Under the pieces are notes generated by a model. The model had not been told where the DNA came from and did not search any database. It worked only from the letters and a program-made list of their open reading frames with translations. A program made the translations under genes and the position numbers. From Chitinophaga pinensis (GTDB taxonomy: Bacteria; Bacteroidota; Bacteroidia; Chitinophagales; Chitinophagaceae), in NCBI GenBank assembly GCA_945878115.1, contig CAMDVD010000028.1, positions 1 through 46,895 on the forward strand: DNA of 46,895 nt, given 5' to 3'. Positions 35,401 to 43,130 of this stretch are shown one piece after another. How positions within the stretch are numbered: position 1 is the first letter of the stretch; each line of letters begins with the position of its first letter.

Positions 35401-37237
35401 TATAGGTTATGTTTCAACAGGTACATACACATGTACATCTATGAATGCTGCTGGTTGTTTACATACTGAGGTTTTAAATTTAACTATCAACAATAATACA
35501 ACATCAACACTTACAGCTGCAGCTTGTGGTACTTATGCTTGGTCATGCAATAACGTGACTTACACTGCATCTGGAACTTATACCTGCACTTCTTTAAATG
35601 CAGATGGTTGTGTTAATACTGCTACATTGAATTTGACTATCGGTACAAATACTAGTGTTACCAATATTTCTGTGACTGCTTGTAACACCTATACTTGGTC
35701 TTGTAATGGTAATACATATACAGCATCTGGTGTGTATACTTGTGTAATAGTAGATCCAAATAATGGTTGCACAGCAACAACAAATCTAACTTTGACTATC
35801 ACAAGTGCAACATCAAATACTACCACTGCAAGTGCTTGTGATTCTTACACATGGTCTTTAAGTGGTGCGGTTTATACATCAACAGGTTTATATACCTATA
35901 CCACGATGGGTACTGGTGGTTGTGTCCATACTGAAATATTGGATTTGACAATTAATAATAGTGTTAATACTTCGGTTGTGGTTTCAGCATGTGCTACTTA
36001 TACTTGGGGACTTAATGGGGTGACTTATACAGCTTCAGGTACATATACTTATACAGGCTTAACAGCAGCAGGTTGTACTGAAATAACTACATTGAATTTA
36101 ACTATTTCAACTGGAACTGCGGTAACAGGCATAAACGTAACAAATATTACTGGTGTATCAGCTACATTGAATTGGGATCCTATTTCAGGAAATGGTTGGT
36201 ATCAAGTTCGTTACAGACCTACAACTGCATCTGTTTGGACAGTTGCAACACAAGGCGCACCTGCGGTTTCCAAAAACATAATTGGATTATTGTATTCTAC
36301 TTCTTATGAAGTTCAAATGAGATCTTTCTGCTCTCTTTCATTCGTTGGACCTTGGAGTTCTAGTGTATTCTTCACTACATCAAGTTCTTGTAATACACCT
36401 AGTGGATTAGCCGTTTCAGGTGTAACTGGTGCCTCCGCTACCGTAAACTGGAATGCAATGACAAATGCAGGATTTTATAAAGTAAGATATAAACCAGCAA
36501 CATCATCTGTATGGATTGTTGGTACTACAACACCGAATACTAAATTGTTGACTGGTCTTATTTCAGGTACATTATATGATGTTCAAGTTGCTACATCTTG
36601 TTCTGGTATTACGAGTGCCTATTCTTCAACTGTTCAATTTACAACAAATGCGCCTTGTGGCACACCTTCTGGAATTAATGCATTCTTGATTACGAATACA
36701 ACAACTAATTTGAACTGGACGCCAGTTGGTGGTGCTACCTACTATGGTACAAGATATAGAGCAACAACTTCTTCTACTTGGATTAATGGTTCGAATGCAA
36801 CTCCATCTAAAAATATTACTGGATTGCTTCCTGCAACACAATATGAAATACAAATTACAGCATATTGTGGTTCATCAACTCCTGGTGCATATACACCTTC
36901 TTATGTTTGGACAACTGCAAATGGCGTGCCTCCTGTAGCTAATGGTGGTAACAAAATTATCAGTAGTGAACCAGAAGCAGTAGTAAGTAATATCAATATT
37001 TACCCGAATCCTACTTCAGATGTTTTGAATATCGATTTAACAGCAACAGAAGCACAAACTACTACTATAAAAATCTTAGATTTGAGTGGACGTTTAATTA
37101 AACAAGTACAAATGAAATCTGAAAAAGGTGTAAACCCTATGAGTATTAGTTTAGCTGAATTGGCAAATGGAATATATGCTTTACAAGTTTACGAAAATGA
37201 TTCTATGACTCATGTAAGTAAAATTGAAAAGAAATAA
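32405..37237 (+). CDS. Second giant T9SS-sorted repeat surface protein, 1610 residues
   Basis: A likely surface adhesin, paralogous to the 2865-residue protein. The ATG at 32405 starts the signal peptide (MKHKNATKTMRFLLAFFILIF... to GFSQ); a TTG at 32372 is rejected. The N-terminal ~200 residues look like a cohesin-like or similar beta-sandwich (INVIMKNVTSPNPNKVTFEIWL), followed by a short Ig-like module. Eighteen 51-residue repeats (nt 33371-36110) follow, then three fibronectin III domains and a type A T9SS tail (NIYPNPTSDVLNIDL, DLSGRLIKQV, GIYALQVYEND, EKK). The tail is almost the same as in the other giant protein. N-terminal modules differ, so the two may bind different targets. A strong terminator ends the gene. 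Confidence 0.93.
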   Translation: MKHKNATKTMRFLLAFFILIFGAGNGFSQSVINVIMKNVTSPNPNKVTFEIWLENASSGANASNVLSLQSLQFSFGFNAAVAGTGTITPALEAGNPAWSVVGQQTPAITSTNVFNVASLGTGLNFFRLAAATASAPATVIPTTANGGIRYATFSFTNSVPFVTGVPFNFLFNTTLATNGRVKTQVNAYLGALTLGAAWNDPAQTAVATGYPASRLLVVTAPVFQIGSSNVCATTATESNIVNPVCPNGTGSATVTLTPTPTTTTGTYTINGGASQTWSGNPFTVTGLPIGSNAISVTSSTCTTPATGTITITGSTTPLTNTTNATACDTYTWSVNSQVYTTSGTYTATSTNGSGCTVTETLNLTINNSSTSNLSATACDTYTWSCNGTVYTTSGAYTCTSLNAAGCTNTATLNLTINNSSTSSSSATACDTYTWSCNGTVYTASGAYTCTSLNAAGCTNTATLNLTINNSTTSSSSATACDTYTWSCNGTVYTASGAYTCTSLNTAGCTNTETLNLTINNSTTSSSSATACDTYTWSCNGTTYTASGAYTCTSLNAAGCTNTATLNLTINNSTTSSSSATSCDTYTWSCNGTTYTASGAYTCTSLNTAGCTNTETLNLTINNSTTSSSSATACDTYTWSCNGTTYTTSGTYTCTSLNAGGCTNTETLNLTINTSSSSSSSATACDTYTWSCNGTTYTASGAYTCTSLNAAGCTNTETLNLTINAGTTSSSSATACDTYTWSCNGTTYTASGAYTCTSLNTAGCTNTETLNLTINASTTSSSSVTACNSYTWSCNGTTYTVSGAYTCTSLNASGCTNTETLNLAINTTTTSSSSLTACDTYTWSCNGNTYTASGSYTCTSSNASGCINIETLNLTITTPTTSSISITACDTYTWSCNGTAYTTGGTYTCTSLNAGGCTNTATLNLTINNNTSTSSTATACDTYTWTCNGATYTASGAYTCTSLNTSGCTNTETLNLTINNSSTNTSNVTACDSYTWSCNGIGYVSTGTYTCTSMNAAGCLHTEVLNLTINNNTTSTLTAAACGTYAWSCNNVTYTASGTYTCTSLNADGCVNTATLNLTIGTNTSVTNISVTACNTYTWSCNGNTYTASGVYTCVIVDPNNGCTATTNLTLTITSATSNTTTASACDSYTWSLSGAVYTSTGLYTYTTMGTGGCVHTEILDLTINNSVNTSVVVSACATYTWGLNGVTYTASGTYTYTGLTAAGCTEITTLNLTISTGTAVTGINVTNITGVSATLNWDPISGNGWYQVRYRPTTASVWTVATQGAPAVSKNIIGLLYSTSYEVQMRSFCSLSFVGPWSSSVFFTTSSSCNTPSGLAVSGVTGASATVNWNAMTNAGFYKVRYKPATSSVWIVGTTTPNTKLLTGLISGTLYDVQVATSCSGITSAYSSTVQFTTNAPCGTPSGINAFLITNTTTNLNWTPVGGATYYGTRYRATTSSTWINGSNATPSKNITGLLPATQYEIQITAYCGSSTPGAYTPSYVWTTANGVPPVANGGNKIISSEPEAVVSNINIYPNPTSDVLNIDLTATEAQTTTIKILDLSGRLIKQVQMKSEKGVNPMSISLAELANGIYALQVYENDSMTHVSKIEKK
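33371..36110 (+). repeat. 18 tandem 153-bp repeats in giant protein 2
   Basis: Units 2-10 are very similar, with the local signature N(A/T)AGCTNT; edge units diverge. Units 3-4 and 5-6 alternate NAAGCTNTAT and NTAGCTNTET, suggesting expansion by a 306-bp dimer. Confidence 0.93.
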
Positions 37238-37649
37238 TATAACAAGTTAATAAATGAAAAACGCCTCTAGAAATAGGGGCGTTTTTTTGGATCCTATTGA
37301 AATGATATCCTGAAGTTTTTCAAATGGAGTGCATATACCACTCATTTCTTTCCTGCTTTTTAGGGTAAGCTAGATTTCGTAAAACTGGCAATTTAGGGTT
37401 GTGAAAAAGGAGGTTTTTCTCCTGTAGAAATTTATATGTTTCTAGAAAAGCCCTTGTTGTAAGTTATACTAAACATGTCATGAATGGAATGATTTTTAAG
37501 TGCAGATGTATTGCGGCAACGATAAATCGAAAAGCCTTTATTCTGCTGCTTTGAGCGGAAACGGATCCTGGCGTTTATTGTCAGGACGTGCGTGCTGCCC
37601 TAAACTCTACAATAAATTTGGTTTGAACAGGTTATAATAGTATTCTAAA
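37238..37649. other. Intergenic: terminator and inverted REP-like copy
   Basis: After the terminator there is AT-rich sequence with a small stem (GGAG/CTCC near 37408-37422). At 37507-37536 a diverged inverted copy of the 32158-32185 core occurs (TGTATTGCGGCAACGA), and at 37566-37586 a stem TCCTG/CAGGA. No gene is supported. Confidence 0.55.
37257..37287 (+). terminator. Terminator of giant gene 2
   Basis: AAAAACGCC pairs with GGCGTTTTT around a short loop, followed by a T-run. Confidence 0.88.
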
Positions 37650-39068
37650 TTAATTCACCCAATTCTTCTCCTCTTGAATGATATGATGTAATTCTACTTT
37701 GACATTGTATTTTTCCTGTAAATGCTTCGCCATGCTATCTGCACTGTACACAGATCGATGTTGTCCACCGGTACATCCAAAATGAATACATAAGTTTTCA
37801 AAATCCCTGGCAATATAATCTTCCATTGTAATGTCTACTAATTGTTGCGTATTGGCAATAAATTCTGGCATACGAGTTTTCATTTCTAAAAAATCAATAA
37901 CTGGTTTATCACGACCTGTTAGTTTCTTATATTCTTCAAATCGCCCTGGATTCAATATTCCGCGGCAATCAAAAACAAATCCACCATTGTTGCCAGTATC
38001 ATCCGTAGGAATTCCTCTTTTATAAGAAAAACTATTGATGCGTACAGTTAATTTTGTTTCATTATTCGCTTTTAAGGGTTCGAATTTTTGAATAAAGGTA
38101 GGTTCTGCTAGTTGTTGAATAATAGAATACAAAACAGGATATTCGGGTAAAGCGTATAATGCTAACCATTGCTGAATATTAGATAATCCTTGTGGAATAC
38201 TAGACAAAAAGTGAGCGCGCTTTTGTATCAATCCGCGAAAACCATATGCACCCATTACTTGTAATAAACGTACTAAAACAATTTTAGCATAATTGGAATC
38301 GAATACATCATCATCCAATGCAATTTCCTTTTTTACGAATGATTTATAATACGCATACAAGGATTGTTTCCATTCATTGGGCAGTGCCGCTTTTGCTTGC
38401 CATAATAAAGAAGCAATATCATATTGTAATGGTCCTTGCATGCCACCTTGGAAATCAATAAAATGCGGCTCTTCATTTATTATCATAATATTCCTTCCTT
38501 GGAAATCTCTAAACATGAAATGCTGAGGTTCTATTCCCTCTATTTCTAGGCTTAATTTTTCGCATTCCGTATGAAAGGCAACTTTATCATAAACAATAGA
38601 TTGCAAATCCAAAAAATAATATTTAAAATATTGCAAGTCCATGTATACGGCGGCTTTGCCAAATCTAGCAGAAGCCATACATTGCGTATAGTCTACATCC
38701 TTAGCAGCAACTATTTGCATCTTGACTAAACTTTGTATTGATTTTTCATAGTAACTTTTAACTTGTTCGGTATGTCCTTGTTGTAGTACTTTATCAAGTA
38801 AGGAGAAATCGCCTAAGTCTTCTTGAATATATATGTTGCCATCGTTATTAACAGCGATAATTTTAGGAACTGGAATTTGTTGTTGGCTAAAATAATTAGA
38901 GAAATAAATAAAGGAGGCATTCTCCTTCCTATTTGCATTTTCACAAACAATGAATGAACCTTCTATTGTTATTATTCTAGTGTATTGCCTGTCAGAGCCA
39001 GCTTTGGCAAGTGGTATGATATGTAAAATATTATTTTCTCCAAAGTAATTCTTGACAAATTGATGCAT
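37650..39068 (-). CDS. APH-type phosphotransferase fused to RapZ C-terminal domain
   Basis: A 472-residue fusion. Residues ~1-335 are an aminoglycoside-phosphotransferase-like kinase: FRDFQGRNIM (catalytic D188, N193) and HFIDFQGG (metal-binding D205). This resembles sugar kinases of the AmgK type (MurNAc/GlcNAc kinases) more than drug-resistance enzymes. Residues ~339-472 match the RapZ C-terminal domain: INSFSYKRGIP, FVFDCRGILNPGRF, LTGRDKPVIDFL and FGCTGGQHRSV (431-441). In proteobacterial RapZ this domain binds glucosamine-6-phosphate, and the N-terminal domain is a P-loop ATPase; here that half is an APH kinase. Start at 39068 is used because a -7 box ends five bases upstream and the longer reading (GTG at 39107) crosses a terminator. 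It is probably an amino-sugar-sensing kinase; substrate unknown. Confidence 0.85.
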   Translation of the reverse strand: MHQFVKNYFGENNILHIIPLAKAGSDRQYTRIITIEGSFIVCENANRKENASFIYFSNYFSQQQIPVPKIIAVNNDGNIYIQEDLGDFSLLDKVLQQGHTEQVKSYYEKSIQSLVKMQIVAAKDVDYTQCMASARFGKAAVYMDLQYFKYYFLDLQSIVYDKVAFHTECEKLSLEIEGIEPQHFMFRDFQGRNIMIINEEPHFIDFQGGMQGPLQYDIASLLWQAKAALPNEWKQSLYAYYKSFVKKEIALDDDVFDSNYAKIVLVRLLQVMGAYGFRGLIQKRAHFLSSIPQGLSNIQQWLALYALPEYPVLYSIIQQLAEPTFIQKFEPLKANNETKLTVRINSFSYKRGIPTDDTGNNGGFVFDCRGILNPGRFEEYKKLTGRDKPVIDFLEMKTRMPEFIANTQQLVDITMEDYIARDFENLCIHFGCTGGQHRSVYSADSMAKHLQEKYNVKVELHHIIQEEKNWVN

Positions 39069-39072
39069 GATG

Positions 39073-39080
39073 CAAATATA
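39073..39080 (-). promoter_or_regulatory. -7 box (TATATTTG) next to the start of the kinase-RapZ gene
   Basis: An exact TAnnTTTG match on the minus strand, ending about four bases before the ATG at 39068, which implies a leaderless transcript. Confidence 0.45.
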
Positions 39081-39113
39081 AAAAAAAGAGGCGCACAAAT
39101 TGTGCACCCCTTT
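39080..39113 (-). terminator. Terminator of the PA-domain gene
   Basis: On the minus strand GGGGTGCACAA pairs with TTGTGCGCCTC (with G-U pairs), followed by a run of eight T. It lies 20 bases after the stop codon of the gene ending at 39134, directly upstream of the -7 box of the kinase-RapZ gene. Confidence 0.83.
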
Positions 39114-39133
39114 CTGATAAATAATAATTTGAA

Positions 39134-40960
39134 TTATTTTGTAACTACAAATTTCACTTGTTTGCTACCTGCATCTGTTTTGATATTTACAAAATAAGTA
39201 CCAGCAGCTAATTTGTTGGTGTTATAAGTATATACATCAGAGATTACATTATTTTTTGTAGAATTTGCTACAGTTTTACCTGTAATATCTACTAATGTGT
39301 AAGTAACCTTAGAAGAAGAGGCATTTAATTGTACAGATATGTTTACGATATCTGAAGTAGGATTAGGATAAACGTTTACATTACCGTTGAATGATATGTC
39401 ATTAGTTGATTCAGTAAGATTAGTATTCATATGTAACACTAGAGAAGGAGAACCTGCATTTGCAAATCCGCCACTGAACATAGTACCACCAGAAAGTAAA
39501 TTATTACCATCTCCATGTCTAAAACTTAAGTTAGCAGAATAATCTGAATAGTAATCTGCACCATAAGCAAAACCAGCTGTTCCACCAGGGATATCAGCAT
39601 GTAGCCAATATTTAGTATTTGGATCTAATTTAATTAAAGAACCAGGAGAAACTGAATTGGATAAATCCATAGTAACCAATTGGCCTGTAATAGGGAATAC
39701 TTCTGCAAGAGTGAATATGTGCGAAGCAGTTGCTACATCATCTAATTCTGTTGCATCTGTGATACGACCATTACCATCATTGTCTGTCCATTTAGATAAA
39801 GTTACGATTAATTCTTGTCCATCATATGTTGAATCGTCAATTACATCACGCATGGCAATAAACTGTACTTTCTTTGCAGAATACCCACCGTTACGGATAT
39901 ATAATATTGGTCCCCATTGTGAAGCTGCAGAAACATTAACATAACTATTTACAACAGGTCGGTTATTGGCAAAATCATATTCACATTTAGAATAAATAGA
40001 ATCGGATATAGCATAGTTGTAAGACCAATTATTATTTAATCTTGCTAAACCAACTTCACCATCAGGAACAGTATTTATCGTGCTTGTAACGCGATACAAT
40101 CCCTTTGCTTCATCATTCATATCAAATGAATCTAATTCAGTGATAAAGTTAGGAATAGAATCAAGAGAAGTTAATGGAGTTGCAAAAAATGAATTTCCTT
40201 CAGTAGAATCTTTATGAGCCCATGTACCACCTGTAAAAGAAGATTTATAATCTAATACTCCTTTCATGTGTAAAGTATCCCAAGAGTTAACTCCGAAGTT
40301 ATAAATTTGAGCACCAACAAAAACGCTGAAACTATCGTCGATAGCACCATCAGTTTGGTGTTTAGGCATACATTTTCCCAAAGGCATAACTGGACTATCA
40401 TTCATATAGCCAATATCAATTGGGTTTGTAATTGGATCATATCTCCAAGCAGTTAAGGACACATTTACAGGTACTGCTGCATCAATTTGTGTTTTGATTG
40501 CATTACCATCTGCAGTTGTAATCATGACAACTGGAATTTCTACTGTACCACCACTAGCACCTGCACCCATACCTGCAACGCCTAATAAATTATTTACGAT
40601 GATAACACCACGTGCACCAGCGTTTTGTGCAGCCAATGCTTTTGCACCGAATTCACAACCACCTCTAAAAATAAGCGCAAAATGACCGGTAAAATAACCT
40701 GGCGCAAATGCAGTACAGCCGTTCATATTGGCTGGATCATATTTTACTGGAAAACCTTCCCATGTAGAATCTATGCTAGTTCCCCATGGTGATGTTGCTG
40801 AAGTAGAGTCTATTTCAGTAATAATTTTGTAGCCCTGAATACTTGCTGGGGCATCTACTCTAAAACTAGAGCGTCGTACTGTCTGTGCTTGCGTAAAGTT
40901 TGATAGAAGTACCAAACCCACTACTAACAATAGCGATAAAGAATGTGTAATTTTTTTCAT
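39134..40960 (-). CDS. T9SS-sorted protein with protease-associated (PA) domain
   Basis: A 608-residue exported protein. Signal peptide: MKKITHSLSLLLVVGLVLLSN, cut after TQA. A PA domain lies at about residues 75-175 (ALIFRGGCEFGAKALAAQNAGARGVIIVNN, then EIPVVMIT), which in relatives serves as a lid or binding module on peptidases; no protease catalytic motif is seen in the rest of the protein. The middle part is unrecognised beta-rich sequence. The type A T9SS tail is VNVYPNPTSDIVNIS ... GTYFVNIKTDAGSKQVKFVVTK. A -7 box lies 26 bp upstream and a good terminator follows the gene. It is divergent from the metallophosphatase over a 315-bp gap. Substrate unknown. Confidence 0.85.
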   Translation of the reverse strand: MKKITHSLSLLLVVGLVLLSNFTQAQTVRRSSFRVDAPASIQGYKIITEIDSTSATSPWGTSIDSTWEGFPVKYDPANMNGCTAFAPGYFTGHFALIFRGGCEFGAKALAAQNAGARGVIIVNNLLGVAGMGAGASGGTVEIPVVMITTADGNAIKTQIDAAVPVNVSLTAWRYDPITNPIDIGYMNDSPVMPLGKCMPKHQTDGAIDDSFSVFVGAQIYNFGVNSWDTLHMKGVLDYKSSFTGGTWAHKDSTEGNSFFATPLTSLDSIPNFITELDSFDMNDEAKGLYRVTSTINTVPDGEVGLARLNNNWSYNYAISDSIYSKCEYDFANNRPVVNSYVNVSAASQWGPILYIRNGGYSAKKVQFIAMRDVIDDSTYDGQELIVTLSKWTDNDGNGRITDATELDDVATASHIFTLAEVFPITGQLVTMDLSNSVSPGSLIKLDPNTKYWLHADIPGGTAGFAYGADYYSDYSANLSFRHGDGNNLLSGGTMFSGGFANAGSPSLVLHMNTNLTESTNDISFNGNVNVYPNPTSDIVNISVQLNASSSKVTYTLVDITGKTVANSTKNNVISDVYTYNTNKLAAGTYFVNIKTDAGSKQVKFVVTK

Positions 40961-41275
40961 GTTTAAATCGTTTTAATAATTTTTTCAAATGTAAAACAAT
41001 AATTTGTTAATTCTAATTAAGGTAATATAGAATTTTTTTTATTTTAAAAATTGTTATTAGCTATACCCATTGATTTTAGAAAAAGCATTAGAAATCTCTT
41101 TCGTTTAGATGGAAGAAGGAATAATTGTGTAGTAATTTTATCTTACAAAGCAAGATTTGGACACCAATTCTGATAACAAAGCACTTCGTTGAAAAAGCAA
41201 TCGTTAGAATGAAAAGGCGGACTTGTATGCTTATTTAATTTTTCTGCATAAAACAAGAATTGTACATTTACCAAT
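40961..41275. other. Divergent intergenic region
   Basis: AT-rich spacer holding the -7 box of the PA-domain gene at 40986-40993 (minus) and a weaker TACATTTA match shortly before the metallophosphatase start. Nothing else recognisable. Confidence 0.5.
40986..40993 (-). promoter_or_regulatory. -7 box (TACATTTG) for the PA-domain gene
   Basis: Exact TAnnTTTG match on the minus strand, predicting a leader of about 19 nt before the ATG at 40960. Confidence 0.48.
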
Positions 41276-43126
41276 ATGAAAATTCGTACGAAACTTATAC
41301 TCATTTATTTACTCTTGGGTATGGAAATGTCGTTTGCACAAACGATAAGTCGTGGACCCTATTTAAATATGGCAACGCATGCTTCCATTATTATTCGTTG
41401 GCGAACAAATATTCCTTGTAATTCTGAAATACATTATGGGCTTACAAAAAATGCGTTGAATAGCGTCGTCATTAACAATGCGAATGTGATAGATCATGGT
41501 ATCCAGTTAAGCGGACTACAAGCAGATACAAAATATTTTTATGCCGTTGGTGCTTCTGGAACTATTTTACAAAGCAGCATAGAAAATTATTTTACCACTT
41601 TGCCAATTGCCTCTGTAAGTTATGACAAGCCTATACGATTTTGGGCTATAGGTGATATGGCTAAGCAAACACAACAGGAAATTGATGTTCGTGAAGCTTT
41701 TAAAAAATATGTGGATACTAACCAAGTTCATGGTTTTATTCTTTTGGGTGATAATGCGTATAACAGTGGCTTTGATGCCGATTATCAACTTGGTTTTTTT
41801 AATTATTTTCAACATGATTTACTCAAGCATATTCCAATTTGGCCCGTCTTAGGAAATCACGATTACAACAATGATTATTCTTTACGTCAATCCCATGCCA
41901 TATCTTATTTGGATATTTTTACCCTTCCAGAAAATGGAGAAATTGGTGGTGTTGCCTCTGGTACAGAAAGATATTATTCTTTCAATTATGGGAATGTTCA
42001 TTTTGTCCATTTAGATTCTTACGGCTTGGAAAATGTTAGCGGAAATTACTATGGACTTGCCGATACAATGTATTCGCCACAAGTGAATTGGTTACGTAGC
42101 GATTTAGCAGCGAATCAAATGCCATGGACAATAGTTTGTTTTCATCACCCGCCATATTGTATGGGTACACATAATTCAGATAATGAAATGGACCTAGTAT
42201 ATATACGTACTCATCTTAGCCCAATTTTAGAAAGATATAATGTGGATCTTGTTTTGAATGGACATTGTCATACTTATCAACGAAGTCGCATGATGAAAAA
42301 TTATGTTGGTATGGAAAGTGATTTTGATCCTATAGAATTTAATCGTCAATCTACTTCTGGTAAGTACGACGGTACCGCAAATTCTTGCCCCTATATTAAA
42401 AATACTGTGGTACATGAAGCAAAAGATTCTGGTGTAATTTATATGGTTATAGGCTCGGGAAGTGCCGTTCCGCAAGCCCCGCAAGCCCCGCAAGCCGCTT
42501 GGCCACATGATGCCATGTATTATTCAAATTATGCCGACAATGGTTCATTACTATTAACGGTTGAAGGATCTAGATTGGATGCAGAATGGATTAGTACCGA
42601 TACCGCCGATGTTATAAAAGACAGATTAACGATTTATAAAAATCGAAAGTCTTTTGAAAAAATTATTTTAAAATTGCCAGCTCCTGTAACCATAAAAGCA
42701 AGTTGGAATTCACCATATAGTTTTTCTTGGAACACTGGTGAAACTACACAAACGATGAATGCCTTCGTCACAAAGGATAGTATGTTTACGGTGACCGATT
42801 CAATGTCTTGTATCACGGATACTTTCTTAGTAGTAGATAGTGCGTCTTCTTTAGGCATTGTAAATAATGATGCATTTATAGTAAATTATTTTCCCAATCC
42901 AATCACCAATAAACTTACCATTCAACTACCGCATAGTGGAGAATATATATGTAGTTTATTTACAGAAAATGGACAACAAATTTTACGTAGAAATTTTAGA
43001 ACAAATACGAACTCTTTTTCTTTAGATATAGAAAATACGATAGTTTCAGGCATTTATTTTGTTGAATTGCAAGAAAAAAATAAACCATTTCTTTCTAAAA
43101 GGAAAATTCTAATTGAGCAAAAATAA
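41276..43126 (+). CDS. Secreted metallophosphatase (purple acid phosphatase-like), T9SS-sorted
   Basis: A 616-residue exported phosphoesterase. The signal peptide is MKIRTKLILIYLLLGMEMSFA. An N-terminal fibronectin-like domain (residues ~20-105, TKYFYAVG) precedes the calcineurin-like domain, as in purple acid phosphatases. Metal ligands are in order: AIGDMAK, LLGDNAYN, VLGNHDYN, FHHPPYC and GHCHTYQRS. All are intact. Near the end of the catalytic part a nine-base unit repeats three times (PQAPQAPQA, nt 42471-42497). The tail has the T9SS pattern YFPNPITNKLTI ... GIYFVELQE. It should release phosphate from organic esters outside the cell; the substrate cannot be read. The gene ends 4 bp from the convergent SprB-repeat gene. 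Confidence 0.9.
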   Translation: MKIRTKLILIYLLLGMEMSFAQTISRGPYLNMATHASIIIRWRTNIPCNSEIHYGLTKNALNSVVINNANVIDHGIQLSGLQADTKYFYAVGASGTILQSSIENYFTTLPIASVSYDKPIRFWAIGDMAKQTQQEIDVREAFKKYVDTNQVHGFILLGDNAYNSGFDADYQLGFFNYFQHDLLKHIPIWPVLGNHDYNNDYSLRQSHAISYLDIFTLPENGEIGGVASGTERYYSFNYGNVHFVHLDSYGLENVSGNYYGLADTMYSPQVNWLRSDLAANQMPWTIVCFHHPPYCMGTHNSDNEMDLVYIRTHLSPILERYNVDLVLNGHCHTYQRSRMMKNYVGMESDFDPIEFNRQSTSGKYDGTANSCPYIKNTVVHEAKDSGVIYMVIGSGSAVPQAPQAPQAAWPHDAMYYSNYADNGSLLLTVEGSRLDAEWISTDTADVIKDRLTIYKNRKSFEKIILKLPAPVTIKASWNSPYSFSWNTGETTQTMNAFVTKDSMFTVTDSMSCITDTFLVVDSASSLGIVNNDAFIVNYFPNPITNKLTIQLPHSGEYICSLFTENGQQILRRNFRTNTNSFSLDIENTIVSGIYFVELQEKNKPFLSKRKILIEQK

Positions 43127-43130
43127 TTTT

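Noticed and set aside
39069-39107. Longer kinase-RapZ protein from GTG 39107
   Set aside because: The extension would read through the terminator of the upstream gene and across the -7 box.
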